From contig JAHRBC010000004.1 of the NCBI GenBank assembly GCA_022702545.1, positions 868,001 through 932,000 of the forward strand: a stretch of DNA of 64,000 bases, read 5' to 3'. The position numbers were made by a program, and so were the translations under genes. Source of the DNA: Phycomyces nitens (lineage: Eukaryota > Mucoromycota > Mucoromycetes > Mucorales > Phycomycetaceae). Below the pieces are notes generated by a model. The model saw only the letters and a program-made list of their open reading frames with translations. It had not been told where the DNA came from and did no database searches. Positions 44,370 through 56,932 of this stretch are shown here, in pieces. The number at the start of each line of letters is the position of its first letter. The stretch's first letter is position 1.

Positions 44370-46827
44370 AGTGGCGAGAATGAGGATAGCTAAAGTCAAG
44401 AAAGAAGAGATGGAGAGATGGAGATGAAGAAAGAAAAAAAGCTTTTCTTTTTTATATTCATTCCATACACTTCTCCTCACTAAACCTACCTACAAGCACA
44501 TACAAGCACAAATTCGCGCATCTTTCTCTTTTTTTTTCCTTCTCTCTCTCTCTCTCTCTCTCCCTCTCTCTCATTCATTTATTTATTTATTCATTCATTT
44601 TTTATTTATTCAAAAAGTCTGGGTGGTCTCGAAACACAAGACATGAAGAATCCTATTTATTTATCTTGGTTTGGAGCAAGATGTATTTTTTAAAGAATAT
44701 TGAATCCAATCCGAGTAGCAATCTCTCAAATGAACACAAATCAATAATGATATCAAAAAACAATGTCTATATATTCAAAAAAAAAAAGGGTTTAAAAATG
44801 ATCAACTGTAGGTCGGTTTGGCAGACTTGAGGACAAAACCATTATCTTGGGCCATGATTGATTATTCAAAAAATTGGACAGTTTTTATTTGTGTTTTTTT
44901 TTTAACTTGATAATAAAACGTGGTCGACCGCCATTCCCCTAATTATCGTCATCTATTAAGAGCGATTTACGACTGGGAATCTCTAATATAAACACTTTAG
45001 ATGCTTTTTGGTATCATGAATATATCAATTGTGGATCAAGAAGACACGGAATAATATGGAGTAATCAGATTTGATAGCCAATATAATGCATTTTTCGCTT
45101 TTTTGGACATGAAAATAAATAATCAAATGTGGGTAAGAATAGGCTGCTGTTGACCTCATTAAATGTCTAACCAAAAACACACACACACACACACACACAC
45201 ATATTTTAATAATGATATCATATTAAAATACATGTTTAATAAGCAGTTATTTGGTTTATAACTATATCAAAATGAAATAATCGTGATTTCTAAATAAACA
45301 TCATGTTTTGGTAATATTACAGTAATGTCATGTACATAATTTATATGGTTAATAAACAATGATCCTAAACCACCTTTTCTTGTGTGTGTATATCAATTTT
45401 TATAAATATTGCAAACAATATTGAACTATTTTAATAATAAAGTTCAATGCAAGTGCTCTATTTGCTAAAATATCCCAAAGACACGCTAAAGATGATGCCA
45501 AAAAACTTTATTTAAACAGCTTCTAACCGGTATTTTACAAATATAGCATTTGCTGCATGCAATAACAGTGCACAAATGATGGTTGACAAATATATCGAAA
45601 AATTCCAGTCGATAAACATTCTCTATATAAAAATATTTTTTTAATATATATATATATATAATCTTTGTTAATTTTATAAAATATTTGATCGTGTTTGACA
45701 GCCCTTTGGCTTACAACTAAATAGTGCCTTGATTGATTCAACTAGCCAACTATAAAATGACGACCAAATTAATTAGAGGCTATTATTTTCACTTACTTGA
45801 TCTTTTGAGGGGTAAGTTGGCCTGGAATATAGTATCATTTTTGTTTTCTGCTATTATACACGTGCGAGCAATTCTTTTTTTTTAAAAAAATAATTTTATA
45901 TCTTTGCATTTTATAAGCAGTCAATAGTCTTATTGTATCTGTACATTGTACTCGAGCACAAGGTGTCGATTTAATAATAATATTATAAAGACATCATATT
46001 GCCTCCAGCCATAGTTCTCTCATTACTCGTATTATTATATGTACTTTGCACTCTAATATATTAAGTCCTCGGTCAGATTTTTGAATTTTAAATATCTTAT
46101 TATTTTTATTGTTAGGATTGGTTCCCAACACCATTTGCGTCACAATCACCAATCATTATATCTATGTCTATCCTTATCCTAGTTAAAAGAAAAACATATA
46201 AATATCAGTAGAAAGATCAAGCAAACGACTCTTTTATTAGACTTGTTCTTGGACCACTTGCTGACATTTACACCAAATTGGCAGACATGTCAGTAATATC
46301 ATCGTAATTCAATTTCAACCATTTAATACTTTGTAATTAAACCATTTTTTACATCAATATGATAAAGGGTATACTGATCACTATATAAATGAGAATAATC
46401 CTCGCATGAAAATCATCTTTCCCAGATGGTTTCAGTCCAAAGTAGTTTAACAAAGGATCCAAGCAAATACCATGAATAAATCATAAATCGAGAATATATA
46501 TTAGCTTGATTGGCATAAAAACAAATAAATCTAGTCTTTTTATGCTTGAAAATGCAAAAAAAAAATCAATTTCTCTACTCAACCAGGCTTCATTCCATCC
46601 AATGTACAGATAATCTATTCGATCTCAAAGAAAGATTGATTAAAACATAAAGCAATCGATTCTTGTACTTGAATATAGTTGATATTTCTATTTTGCAAAA
46701 AGGTAATTTATGTAGTGTATGTTATAGTAGAAAAACGAGAAGAAGAAGAAGAAGAAACAGGGATGCTGGCATACAAAAGTGTATATATTTTTTTTTGGCA
46801 GAGTCGAATTTGTGCCATTAGCTTAAC
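44370..46827. other. Intergenic, 2.5 kb, simple repeats
   Basis: Contains (CT)n at 44541-44572, TTTATTCATT repeats to 44610, (AC)n at 45177-45200 and TA runs near 45643-45660. Strongly AT-rich, convergent 3' flanks of LRG1 and the nucleoporin gene. No coding or RNA gene was supported. Confidence 0.55.
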
Positions 46828-49800
46828 CTATGGGAATTTACATTTTTCTGCCATGCTCATAACCAAATGTTCTCCATCTTTGTAGTTATACCGCCGGGCA
46901 AGTTCAAACATTTCTTTGAGAGACATTGGTATACTGCAGAGCATGACCCTGTCTTTTTCTGTTAGGGCCAACTGAGTTGACTGATTACAGAGATTGTCTC
47001 GCAGTTCTCTCTGGATGCCCAGCATTTTTTGCTGCTGTTCCACAAGTTTGGTCAGTTCGCATGATTCCTGGGTACCTCGTCCAGAGATCAGCAATCTCGA
47101 AAGACATCCAGATGCATGGCCAAGGTGTGTAATACGATCTTCGAGGGTTGCTTTTGGGTCAAGTTCTGCTAGTGAGTGAGCATAGAAAGCGGCCTCAAAC
47201 GACTCGTCACGACGGAGATGGTACTGGAACAAAAACTCCATGCCTTGGACATGTTCAATGTAGTTTCGAACAAAGGGTAAAAGATGATCGGGTTGAAGGC
47301 TAAACAGGTCACCATATAGACGGTTTCTGAACAGCCAGTCGTAAAACACATAAAGAAACACTGTATCTTCCTTTTGGTTTTGTGCAGCCTCAAACAAAGA
47401 ACGGGATTTTTGAGAAAGGCAAAAGACAGATCTTGGGTTGGTTGGTTGGAGACTAATGATAGTCTTGAGCACCTGGACATAGTATCCATGCCGTGCCTTG
47501 TAGAATTTTGCGTCCGAGTTGGAGGGATTTGAGCCGTTCTCCAGGAACATCATTGCATTGTTATAAGGGTCTGCAATCTTTGCTCTGGAAATAGCCAGAT
47601 CAAGAACTGCCTTATTCCATCCCAATTTACGAAACTCGTTGCAAACTTCTTCGAATTTAGAAGCCAATAGGTCGTTTGGTGCCTCATTGAAATATCTCAA
47701 GACTTCTTCCATGTAGTCTGTATTTGCATTGTTTGGTCCAGCAGATTTTGCCTTTAGTATAGTTTCTATACCCTATAGATTTATTTAGTGTTTGATAGAC
47801 ATCATCCCGAGTCCCATCCCAACAGTTACCTTGTAGAATGCAATATCTTTTTTGGGGAATAAAGTGTCTCCATTTTTCTGGAGTAAAGAAGTGACACTGT
47901 CCAATTCACTCGAGTTCTTGAATGCAGCACGAGCATTGATGATTGCAATAACAAGATCCCTAACAAGGTCTCTGCCATCAAAGGTCGCCACAATAAACTC
48001 GACTGTCATTTCTGTAAACTTTTCTTTAGAGGGACTCTGGAGTCTAGATACCCAAAACACAATCAGATCAATCTTGTCTTGTAGCCCCATATATATATAT
48101 CGTTTGAGACTCACTGTTGATATACTTTCTCTACGCCTGTCTCCATCAGACCACCGAGGAAATAGATTGCCTCGATGGTGTGGGTCATCAAGGTAGACAT
48201 TTCGTAAAAAGACATTTGTTCGTCCTTTGAGAATAATAATGAGTGATACAGATCTAGTACGACCTTTTGGATTCTTTTAGACTTACAAGGATCCACAATT
48301 GGTTGTCTCTCTGTGCAGAAGGCACAAAGTCTTTGGGAACCTTGTGAAGCAGGTCGTTTCTAAAGGAACATGACGGTCAGCCACCTTGTTTAAAAAACAT
48401 CAACCTTGGCTACTTGCTCTTTCATGAAATGTCGCAGAGACCAAAGTTTTCTTTGCACTGTTGAAAGCTGCTCCAGCAATGCGGCTGTCTTGATTTTAAA
48501 TTTACCATCAGGGCTGTGAATACATGTCCTGGTTAGATACTTCTTTGCACTCTATATATATATATATATATATACATATATATTCTGGCCGTCTTTTTTT
48601 AAAAATACCATTATATGCCCCTACCTGATGGGAAAAATCTTCTTTTTCCATATAGGTCCCAACAAACGGACCAAATACAATCCAAGTCCATCATGCTTTA
48701 CACTGAATTTCGTCCTTGGTCGCATTGCTGTCTTGCCCAGATAGTTTTGCTCGGACACCAAAGGAAGAGCCGCAGAAGGTTGGCCACCATACTCAAAGAA
48801 CACCAGGGTGGCCTTTTGTATAAGCGCAACTAATAAACACAATTAGATTTGCCTGCAAAACAATAACGAATAAAAAAAATAGGTCTTACTCGCTTCTTGA
48901 TCTTTCCGTCCAGATTCCTCACAAGCAATCTCGAGACACATGGCACATGTCTGTGCGTGTCCGTACCGTTCAAAAAAGGCATCGAGCTCTGGACTACGGA
49001 TCGAGTCTGAATGAAGTGATGTAAGGATCAATCGATGAAGTCCGTCAACAGGCCGTTCGCGTGCAATGGTTGTTATACTCGAATGTCCAAGTAGAATAAA
49101 CTGTCTGATCCATTTGGGTAATCGATTCGATGCCTCTCGATAGAGTGCTTCGTTTATTTCTCCAATGCCGTAAATAGTTTCATGATGCTCTATGGAAGCG
49201 GTGGTTTCGATATAATTAGAAGTCTACAGGGTACATAAAGATTATAAAGCATTAAATCATTAATTCATGTCAAAAAAAGGAGGGGTGGTTCCAATTGGGT
49301 GCTCTAGTGGGTTACCAAGAAGTTTGAATCGTTTGCAAAATTTGTGGATATCACCCGTTCAAGAGTGGTCGCACTGACGGTCTTTTCTCCAGCAAATGAA
49401 CCCTTTGCCATCAAAAATACGTTTTTGTTGTAATAGGATCCCAAAACAGTTTTTGAATGATCGAATTGGTCTTGTTGGATCATAAAGAACTTTGTTTGTG
49501 ATTCGTGATTAGGTGGTAGGATTACATGGGCAAGTTTGATCGTCTTTGGTTGTTCATTGTCGCCCAAGGGGATACCGAATCGCATATCTGACAGATGAGA
49601 AAAGTAGATTCGAGTGCCAGTACTGGATACTCCAAGTATATGGACACGTTCAGACTCTTCTTTTGAAATTAAGTGTATAGAAACAAGCTGGAAATCTTCA
49701 GGATAAAACGCTATTGCGCTTTGGTAACAGATTCTGGAAGCAGCCTGGTCAATGTTTCCTGTTTGTGTAAGCCGTTTGACGATTTCGCCTCTCTTTGATG

Positions 49801-50951
49801 TCGAGAGCACCTTTTTTTTTGAAATTAAAACATTGTCAATAAGAGCTTGATATTCTGTGGATTTTGTCTGCCTGGCCTGATCAAGTTTACCTCGATTCCA
49901 TTGTTGCTGGTCAGGGCATATATAATCTTGCGCTGGTTGCAAACTATGAAACTTTGAATGATGCCTGTATATATATATATTTAAAGATGAAATATTAATA
50001 GTCTAGAAGAGATATACCAAGAGTTAAACTATTGACCTTTTGATGCAGTATCGAATGTGGTTGGAAGGTATTTGTACATCATGTTCTTGGTCAGGCATAC
50101 CAATCGACTGCCCTGAAGTGAGAAATGGCCTGTACTCTGCCAAACAACAGAGAATTCAATAACATGTTTTATAATGTGTTGATATCTTACATGATATTCC
50201 ATTTCATACAAGTGACCATCTGTAGCCAACAGTAGGATTCTTTCGTCGTCTGTGCCCTTTATCTCTGAGAAACAAAGGTCGTTGGCAGACGCATTGACAT
50301 TTAGGCTGTGCATTTGGATTCTGTTTCCCTTGTAGCCTTTATTGACAGGGTTGGCAGATGCTGCAGTGACGCCAAGTAGAATGATCTGTAATGGTGTAGC
50401 CATAACGATTATATGAGTCAAGTCGAACCCACAAAAGGCTATAGATTTATAAAGAAATATTAAGATATTGTTGTTGTTGTTGTTTTTTTTGGGGGGGAGT
50501 ATTCATTGTTTGGTGTAGTACCGTTTTTTCGTCTGACAAGTCCAACTGTCGTAATGGGCTGCTCTTGCTCTTCATGAACCAGTACATCATCACTAAATCA
50601 GCCAACACTTTAGAATGAGTTTTGGATGGTTTCTGGATTGTGCTGGCGATGTTAATTACCGTTCGATATAGTTCCACATGATCAACCGATTGTCTACAGT
50701 TCGCCACAGGTATCCAATCTCTTCCATCAAACCCATGTGATGTTGATACTGCATGTCTAAGGTAATATGTTTGTGAGCCTGTCAGGTAACTTTGTTTTGG
50801 GTCTTACTTTCAATGGCATCGCTGAATATGTTTGGAAATATGTGTCTGTCGATTGTCAATAGTTCAGTCTGTGTCTCGGTCTTTTTTGGACTCTGTTGTC
50901 GTTCTGCTGTGTCTGGTAGATTTGATGAATCAAGGATTGAGTAATTGTGGA

Positions 50952-50983
<32 letters not shown>

Positions 50984-51154
50984 ACAAAATAATGTGCCTT
51001 TACCCTTGAAATAGTTGATTAGATCTGTTGGTGGGGAATCAAGTTCAGCTAGGGCTTTTAGTGTCGTGCCGGCATTCACACTGTGGTCGATTACTGGGGT
51101 GAGGGTGGTCGGTTCATTTTTCTGCTGATTTATCCGACGTAAAAGCGCGTACAT
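46828..51154 (-). CDS. NUP170: Nucleoporin Nup155/Nup170 homologue
   Basis: Fourteen exons (51154-51004, 50912-50808, 50756-50660, 50592-50522, 50438-50191, 50136-50037, 49964-49891, 49810-49316, 49223-48890, 48829-48625, 48513-48405, 48359-48115, 48043-47830, 47772-46828) join in phase to 1130 aa. The N-terminal beta-propeller shows YQHHMGLMEEIGYLWRTVDNRLIMWNY, HIIVMATPLQIILLGV and YLPTTFDTASKG-IIQSFIVCNQRKIIYALTSNNGIEV. The C-terminal alpha-solenoid ends with LPFVRNYIEHVQGMEFLFQYHLRRDESFEAAFYAHSLAE and SLKEMFELARRYNYKDGEHLV. It is an inner-ring scaffold nucleoporin that joins Nup53/Nup35 and the pore membrane. Family members are usually about 1350-1500 aa, so this copy is some 250 residues short by my model. 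The shortfall may be real compaction, or a few exons may be mis-joined. Donors GTCAAT and GTTGAT are atypical. Confidence 0.9.
50951..50979. repeat. (ATT)n microsatellite in the first intron of the nucleoporin gene
   Basis: A run of about nine ATT units within intron 1. Similar ATT/AAT runs flank the gene at about 51342-51370 and 51620-51648. Confidence 0.85.
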
Positions 51155-51677
51155 GACAGATTGATCAGGATGATGATATTTGGATATTCTATTTCTTGCG
51201 ATTTTGTAGATTCGTCTTTCTTTAATTTATTTTATTTTGGGAAAAAAATAAAAGAGTTTGCCAGTAGAACAAAAGAAAAAAAGACGGCAAAAAGATAGAC
51301 GCGTCTATTTAGGAACAAGTCCGTTTTTTTCTGGTTGAATGACTATTATTATTATTATTATTATTATTATTTGTTTATAAATTAATTAATTATTTTATAT
51401 TTTATATTTTATTTTTGAAATTTTAAAATTGTTTCAATTTTATTTTATTCTTAAAAATCTTCTTTTTTGTGTGTGTGTGTAATTGCAGTTGATAAAATGA
51501 AATAATAATAAAAATAAAAATAATATAAAAAAAAGGGTTCTCTTCTATTGGAGCCAATGTGTGTGTCTCTGTGTGTGTGTATAATCTTGGTAGTCTCTAT
51601 GCAATTATAGCGCTCAAAGTAATAATAATAATAATAATAATAATAATAGTATGTAAAAATAAATGGGTACAAAAGAA
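51155..51677. other. Intergenic between nucleoporin and ADE4 genes
   Basis: Nucleoporin promoter and ADE4 3' flank. Dense simple repeats: ATT at 51342-51370, TG/GT runs near 51470 and 51560-51580, and AAT at 51620-51648. Confidence 0.6.
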
Positions 51678-53386
51678 TCAAGGCATGACAAAGTTGTTGT
51701 GCAGACCAACACAATCGCTATCCGTATCAGTCTTTGATTTGGAGTCTTCGTTACGGAAGCCTTCGAGATGAGAAAGATACTCTTCGTCAATGTCGCCCGT
51801 CACATAATGGCCATCAAAGACAGAGGTATCAAAGGTGTGAATGGCTGGGTTGAAACGGCGCACGGACTCAACAAGATCATGCAGATCCTGGTAGATGACC
51901 TTGTCAGCCCCAATGGCCGCGGCAATCTGGACATCGTTTCTTCCATGGGCCACCAGTTCTTCGCGGGTAGGCATATCAATACCATACACATTGGGGTATC
52001 GAATGGCAGGAGCACAAGAGGCAAAGTAGACCTTTTTGGCACCGGCATCGCGGGCCATCTGGATAATCTCCTTGGAAGTAGTACCCCGGACAATCGAGTC
52101 ATCAACCAGCAATACATTCTTGCCATTGAACTCGAGAGCCATGGCGTTCAACTTGCGGCGAACATTCTTGCGGCGGGTGTGTTGGCCAGGCATAATAAAG
52201 GTGCGGCCAACGTAGCGGTTCTTGTTGAAGCCTTCGCGATAGTCAATGTTGAGTTTTTTGGAGAGCTCAAGTGCAGCCACACGACTGGTGTCTGGCACAG
52301 GAATGACTACATCGATGTCGAGTTTTGGACCGAGCACCTTGACGACCTGGTCAGCCAGTGCTTCTCCCATTGACAGACGTGCATTGTAGACCGAGATGCC
52401 GTCGATAATGCTGTCCTGGCGAGCAAAATAGACGTATTCAAAGATGCAGGGAGCCAATACATCTACCTCTACAAGGCGGCGGCGAAGGACCTTTCCGCGG
52501 GTAATTATGATGGCCTCGCCTGCATTGACGTCTTCAATGTCTGTGAAGCCGAGTGCTTCGAGTGCGACACTCTCGGACGCAAGCATGTAGTCATACCCAG
52601 CAATTGTGGAGCGACGGCCGAGAACCAAGGGACGGATGCCATGGGGATCACGGAAACCAATGATGCCATAGCCAGCAATCATGGCTACACATGCATAGCT
52701 GCCTTTGCACTGCTGGTAAAGGTCTCTGATGGCCGTAAAGATATCCTCGTGGTTGATACGGAACTTGCCTGTCTTTTGCAGATTATCAGCAAGGATGTTG
52801 AGGCACAGTTCGGAGTCTGAATCGGTATTTATGTGGCGATGAGCAATCTTGTCCAGAAACTCACGAAGCTCTCTTGCATTGGTCAGGTTGCCGTTCTAAA
52901 TGCACTCGTTTTAGTTGGATTGGGTTGTCTTGAAAAAACCAAGAATAAATGAAACTTACATGAGCCAATACAAGGCCATAAGGAGAATTGACGTAGAATG
53001 GCTGGGCCTCGGACATGGAAGATGATCCAGCAGTGGGGTAGCGTACTATGACACACCATTGTATTAGTAATTGAATTTAGCACCAATAATAGATCCTTAC
53101 CATGACCAATGCCAAGACTGCCAAACAAGCGGGAGAGCTGCTTCTCGTCAAATACATCTCTCACCATTCCGTTTCCTTTGCATTGAAAGAGCCGACCTTT
53201 GGGGCCACAGGTCACAATTCCAGCAGCGTCCTTGATCAATGTCAGTATTACTATTCTTATTACTATTATTTTGGGTCTAAAATAGCCTACCTGTCCACGG
53301 TGCTGCAACAGGCCAAGACTCTCAAAGAGATCCGCACAGGCGACTCCATTTTGGTCGGCCAGAATGAGTCCGGAGATGCCACACAT
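51678..53386 (-). CDS. ADE4: Amidophosphoribosyltransferase
   Basis: Exons 53386-53291, 53230-53101, 53045-52960 and 52895-51678 join in phase to 509 aa, the length of yeast Ade4. It catalyses the first committed step of purine synthesis: PRPP plus glutamine to 5-phosphoribosylamine. The N-terminal Ntn glutaminase begins MCGISGLI. Cys2 becomes the N-terminal nucleophile after Met removal, with no propeptide, as in fungal enzymes. [22 protein letters not shown] and LAHNGNLTNA follow, then the PRTase half with the PRPP loop [13 protein letters not shown] (about 365-377) and [15 protein letters not shown]. The four-Cys iron-sulfur pattern of Bacillus-type enzymes is not evident, consistent with the E. 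coli-like class. Cytosolic; usually feedback-inhibited by AMP and GMP. The start lies 293 bp from the end of the upstream kinase gene on the same strand. Confidence 0.98.
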
Positions 53387-53679
53387 TTGTAAGAGAGAGT
53401 AATAAAGAGAACTGCAAAACTTGATTCTCTTCTAAAATAGTTATTTGAATGACAGATTAGGAACGGATGACACACGGAAACGCTGTCACGGTCAATCTCT
53501 TATTCCCTTTTAAGGGCAATTGGGCTTTAATGAAGGGACTGTCCATCAGTTGTGTGTGTGTATGTCTGTGTGTGTGGGGTGGGGAGAGAGAGGGAAAAAT
53601 GTTTCAATTAAAGGAAACATAATGGTTCAAATACAAATAATAATAAAAATAAAAAAACTGCTTATAATCATTATCACAT

Positions 53680-55783
53680 TCATGACTCTGAATTGACGGG
53701 AAGATGTTTAGCAAGCTCTTCTACACTCGGAAACTTGCCCTCAAACTCTGTCAGAGAAGGCTCGTCTGCCAGACGTGTGGCACGGAAGCGGGCAGGCTTT
53801 GGAGGCGGCTTTGGTCTAAAGGGCACACTTTCATCCCCATTGTTCGACTGTCCCTTGAAGGCCTGCAGGCGAGCCTCGATATTTGCCGTCACAGTGTGCC
53901 TGACAGAAGTATCCTTGAAACTCTCATTGGTGTCACTGGTTTTGTTGCTGGGTACGGCACCCATGCTTTTGCTTGGTTTGGGTGTGATTTTCACCGGCAA
54001 ACTGTTGACAGACGCAGGTGATCCTTTGGGTGGAGACGATGGGTCTTTATAGGAGTATTTGAGAGGTGATTCAGTGGAAGGAGTATCTGCCTTTGGAGGC
54101 GAATCTCTGAAGGAAGAGTTGGGTCTATAGGGATCTTTTGGTTCCTTTGGATCTTTTTGGTCCTTTGAATCCTTTGGCAATTGTATGTTTGTGGCCGTTG
54201 GTTTTGGCGGGGTGGAAAGGGGGGAATTCGATGGCTTGAAATCGGATTCAAAGCCTAGGGACACACTGTGCTGATGATGACCAATGTTTGTACTTTTGCT
54301 GCTGTTGTTAGTCTGAACAGAAGAAGCACCTTGTTTGGAAGGCTCAAATGGATCTGCCGCATTCTCGCGTGTGGGTCTTCCTCGCCGCATGGGGGTAATG
54401 GAGGGTATTTCGGGCTGGATGTTGATTGACTCAAAGAGGGCGGCTGAACCATTGGTGGGTTTGGTGGGTGGGTGAGGTGGTGAGGCTGGTTCTCCATAGA
54501 TGTTGCGGATAGGGCATTCGATGCCTCTTATCTGGCACACCGCATTCATCACTTGGTAGATGTTTGGGCGGTGGTTTTGGTCTTCTTGGAGCATGGAGCA
54601 GATGAGACGGCGCATCTTGTCTGAAAATGCAGGCTGGGATGGTATGGTATAACGCGCATTGAGAGTGGCCAACTGGCCTTGCTCTTCAAACGGTGTTGTG
54701 TAGTAGCACAGCTTGTACAGCAATACACCCAATGCCCAGATGTCTGCCTTTTCATTGATTGGCCGTTTCTGGTAGATATCTATCATTTCAGGTGCACGAT
54801 ATTGCAGTGTTGTATGTCTCTGAATGTCCTCTTCCAAGCGCTGGACTTCTCCGATCGTGCTTGGCACATAATTTCCCCTTGAAAGTGCAGCCGATCCAAA
54901 GTCACACAGCTTGTAATGGTCCTGCGACAAGATCAAGATGTTCTCTACCTTGAGATCTCGGTGCAAAACAGGTGGAGAGCAATAATGCATGTACGCCAGA
55001 GCCTATTCCACCAAACCCATATCAATACACTTTCTTGACAACCTTGTCCTTACTTCACAAACATCACTGAATATCTTTATGATTTCAGGCTCCGTCAGTC
55101 GTTGCTGTAGCCGTCTGTTCATCAAGTCAATTACTCCTCCACCTTTAAAGACCATCGTATTGACCATTAGCATCCTGGCTTATATTGAAACACTTGGTAA
55201 TCCAGACCAACTTGCCTGGACAGTACTCCATCAATATCAAGGCCTCGAATCCACCCATGGGCATCACATCAATGCGTGATTCATAGTAACGAGTAATGTT
55301 CTTATGCTCGCCCAATCGTCTCTACCATTTCAATGTCACTATGACTGAATCCCACTTTGTATCTTTACCATAAATGCAATCTCCTTTTCGACTGTCTTGA
55401 GTGCCTCTGTGTCCGGAACAGCTACTCGTTTAAGGACTACGAATCCAGTCTTGCCCTCGATTCGGGCCAGGTAGACATGGGCAAACCCGCCTAGAGGTAA
55501 AAAAAAAAAAAAGTGGTTTATTGGTAAATTGGTAATATAAATATATATAAAAAGGGGGACCATTGGATTCAAAAAATGTGCTCATTTGGTTACCTTCAGC
55601 AATAAAGTTGTGGATGACGACTTGGTATCGACCCACTTGGAGATGTGTGCCCATTGGCATGGCACCAAATGGAAGGGGAGGTGCATTCATTGTGTCAACA
55701 CCCACAGGCACCGGAGGGAGTGTTTGCCCGATGCTCTGCTGTTCAGGAATACGCGATTGATGCGTATTTTGATGAGAATTCAT
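53680..55783 (-). CDS. Ark1/Prk1-type (NAK family) protein kinase
   Basis: Exons 55783-55594, 55490-55369, 55321-55216, 55142-55054 and 55002-53680 join in phase to 609 aa. The kinase domain (about 48-325) has the Gly-rich loop EGGFAHVYLA, catalytic Lys84 (VVLKRV), MEYCPGGGVIDLMNRRL, the HRDLKVEN loop (Asp185), the DFG motif at 203-205 followed by GSAA, and TLQYRAPEMIDIY. The GGFA loop, CPGGGVIDLMN and DFGSA are signatures of the numb-associated/actin-regulating kinases (Ark1, Prk1, Akl1; AAK1/GAK in animals). These phosphorylate endocytic coat proteins and regulate cortical actin patches. The tail is Pro/Ser/Lys-rich with SH3-type proline motifs (KPPPKPARFR). Intron 3 (55143-55215) has a GC donor (CCAG then GCAAGT), required to restore CPGGGV. 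Confidence 0.92.
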
Positions 55784-56932
55784 TAACCAGTTTGACGATA
55801 TGAAAACAAGGGAGAAAAACGAATAATTATTGATCCAGAACTTGCAACTCTTTAGGGCACGTGACCAGTCTAGTCAACCTATAATCTGTATGGACAAATG
55901 GTAAATGGCTCCAAGCATAGCAGTTGGCTGCCAAATGTAAAAAGGTTGCCTTGGAGTTGAATGCCAAGAATACTTGTCCAATTCATCCCAACATATATAT
56001 ATATATATGCATATATATAATGATCGTAACTTGTCAGGATTCCATAAGGTACAATTTGTGGCAAAAAATATAAAAAAAAGTATAATGAATATCTAGTGAA
56101 TATTCTGATTGGACCTCTATGCCAAAACAAGGAGCAGAAAAGCCAAGGCAACTTCTGGCTAGATTATTCTTTGGGAGAGATAAAATGTATATGATTATAA
56201 AGGGTACAAATGTCGTACAATTGAACTACAATAAGGGCAAATAAATAAGGTTAAAGAGAATGAATGGTGTCTATTGAATGCAATGCTAATCTAGAATGTG
56301 CCTGGAAAACCTCTTTTTGGTATCCAGAGATCATGGCTGATAGGCGTTGCTTTGGCGTGTAAAGAGAGATAAGCCGAACGCCCTACATGCTTGGCATTTA
56401 TAGTGCCCTTTACTAAAATTCACCTTTTTCAACCGTGACATTCATATGCCTCCAATCTTCTCAGTACAGTCTTTGGTCCATGTATTTGGTGTGACAATGG
56501 AAAGAGAAGGAAAGCGGACACCAAGAAATGAATAAATAAAAACTCCTAAATGGCGTGACTATCACCAAGAGGCAAACGACAAGGCCAGAATGGCTGCCTT
56601 GACGACAGTAATTGTGATTGTAATTGTGATTGTGATTGTAATTCTAATTCAAATTATGCTTTTGTTCTTCTTCTTTATTTCTCCCCCAAAAAATGGCCCT
56701 CACCTCCTCTACAACCTATTCAAATCGCAAGTCCCTCCCCCCCTCTCTATCTCTCTCCGTCTCCCCCCCTTTTTTTATTTTTTATAAAAAAAACATTTTT
56801 GGTGGCTTCCTATTGGCCAGATTTTAGGACCAGAGCCAGTTTCTTTGTCTTACCCTAGATTCTATAAAAGATAATAAAGTCGACGCGCTCGGTATTCTTT
56901 TGTTCCAACCTACACTTGCTTCTCTACTCATC
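55784..56932. other. Divergent promoter region, kinase / HMG-CoA synthase
   Basis: About 1.15 kb between start codons. Contains TATATA runs near 55992-56018, a degenerate GTAATTGTGATT hexamer-type repeat at 56609-56650, and a CT-rich stretch (56730-56775) before the HMG-CoA synthase TATA box. No additional gene was recognised. Confidence 0.5.
56863..56870 (+). promoter_or_regulatory. TATA box of HMG-CoA synthase
   Basis: TATAAAAG stands 70 bp upstream of the ATG and is followed by a leader with a CCAACCTACACTTGCTTCTC pyrimidine-rich segment. Position and sequence fit a strong fungal core promoter. Confidence 0.65.

Noticed and set aside
48265..48300. A possible 33-nt intron in the nucleoporin gene (GTAAGT ... 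CTAG)
   Set aside because: The frame is open straight through and encodes a plausible helix; 33 nt would be shorter than all other introns here.
51768..52373. 201-codon plus-strand ORF
   Set aside because: Antisense to the highly conserved PRTase half of ADE4; an open frame created by its codon bias.
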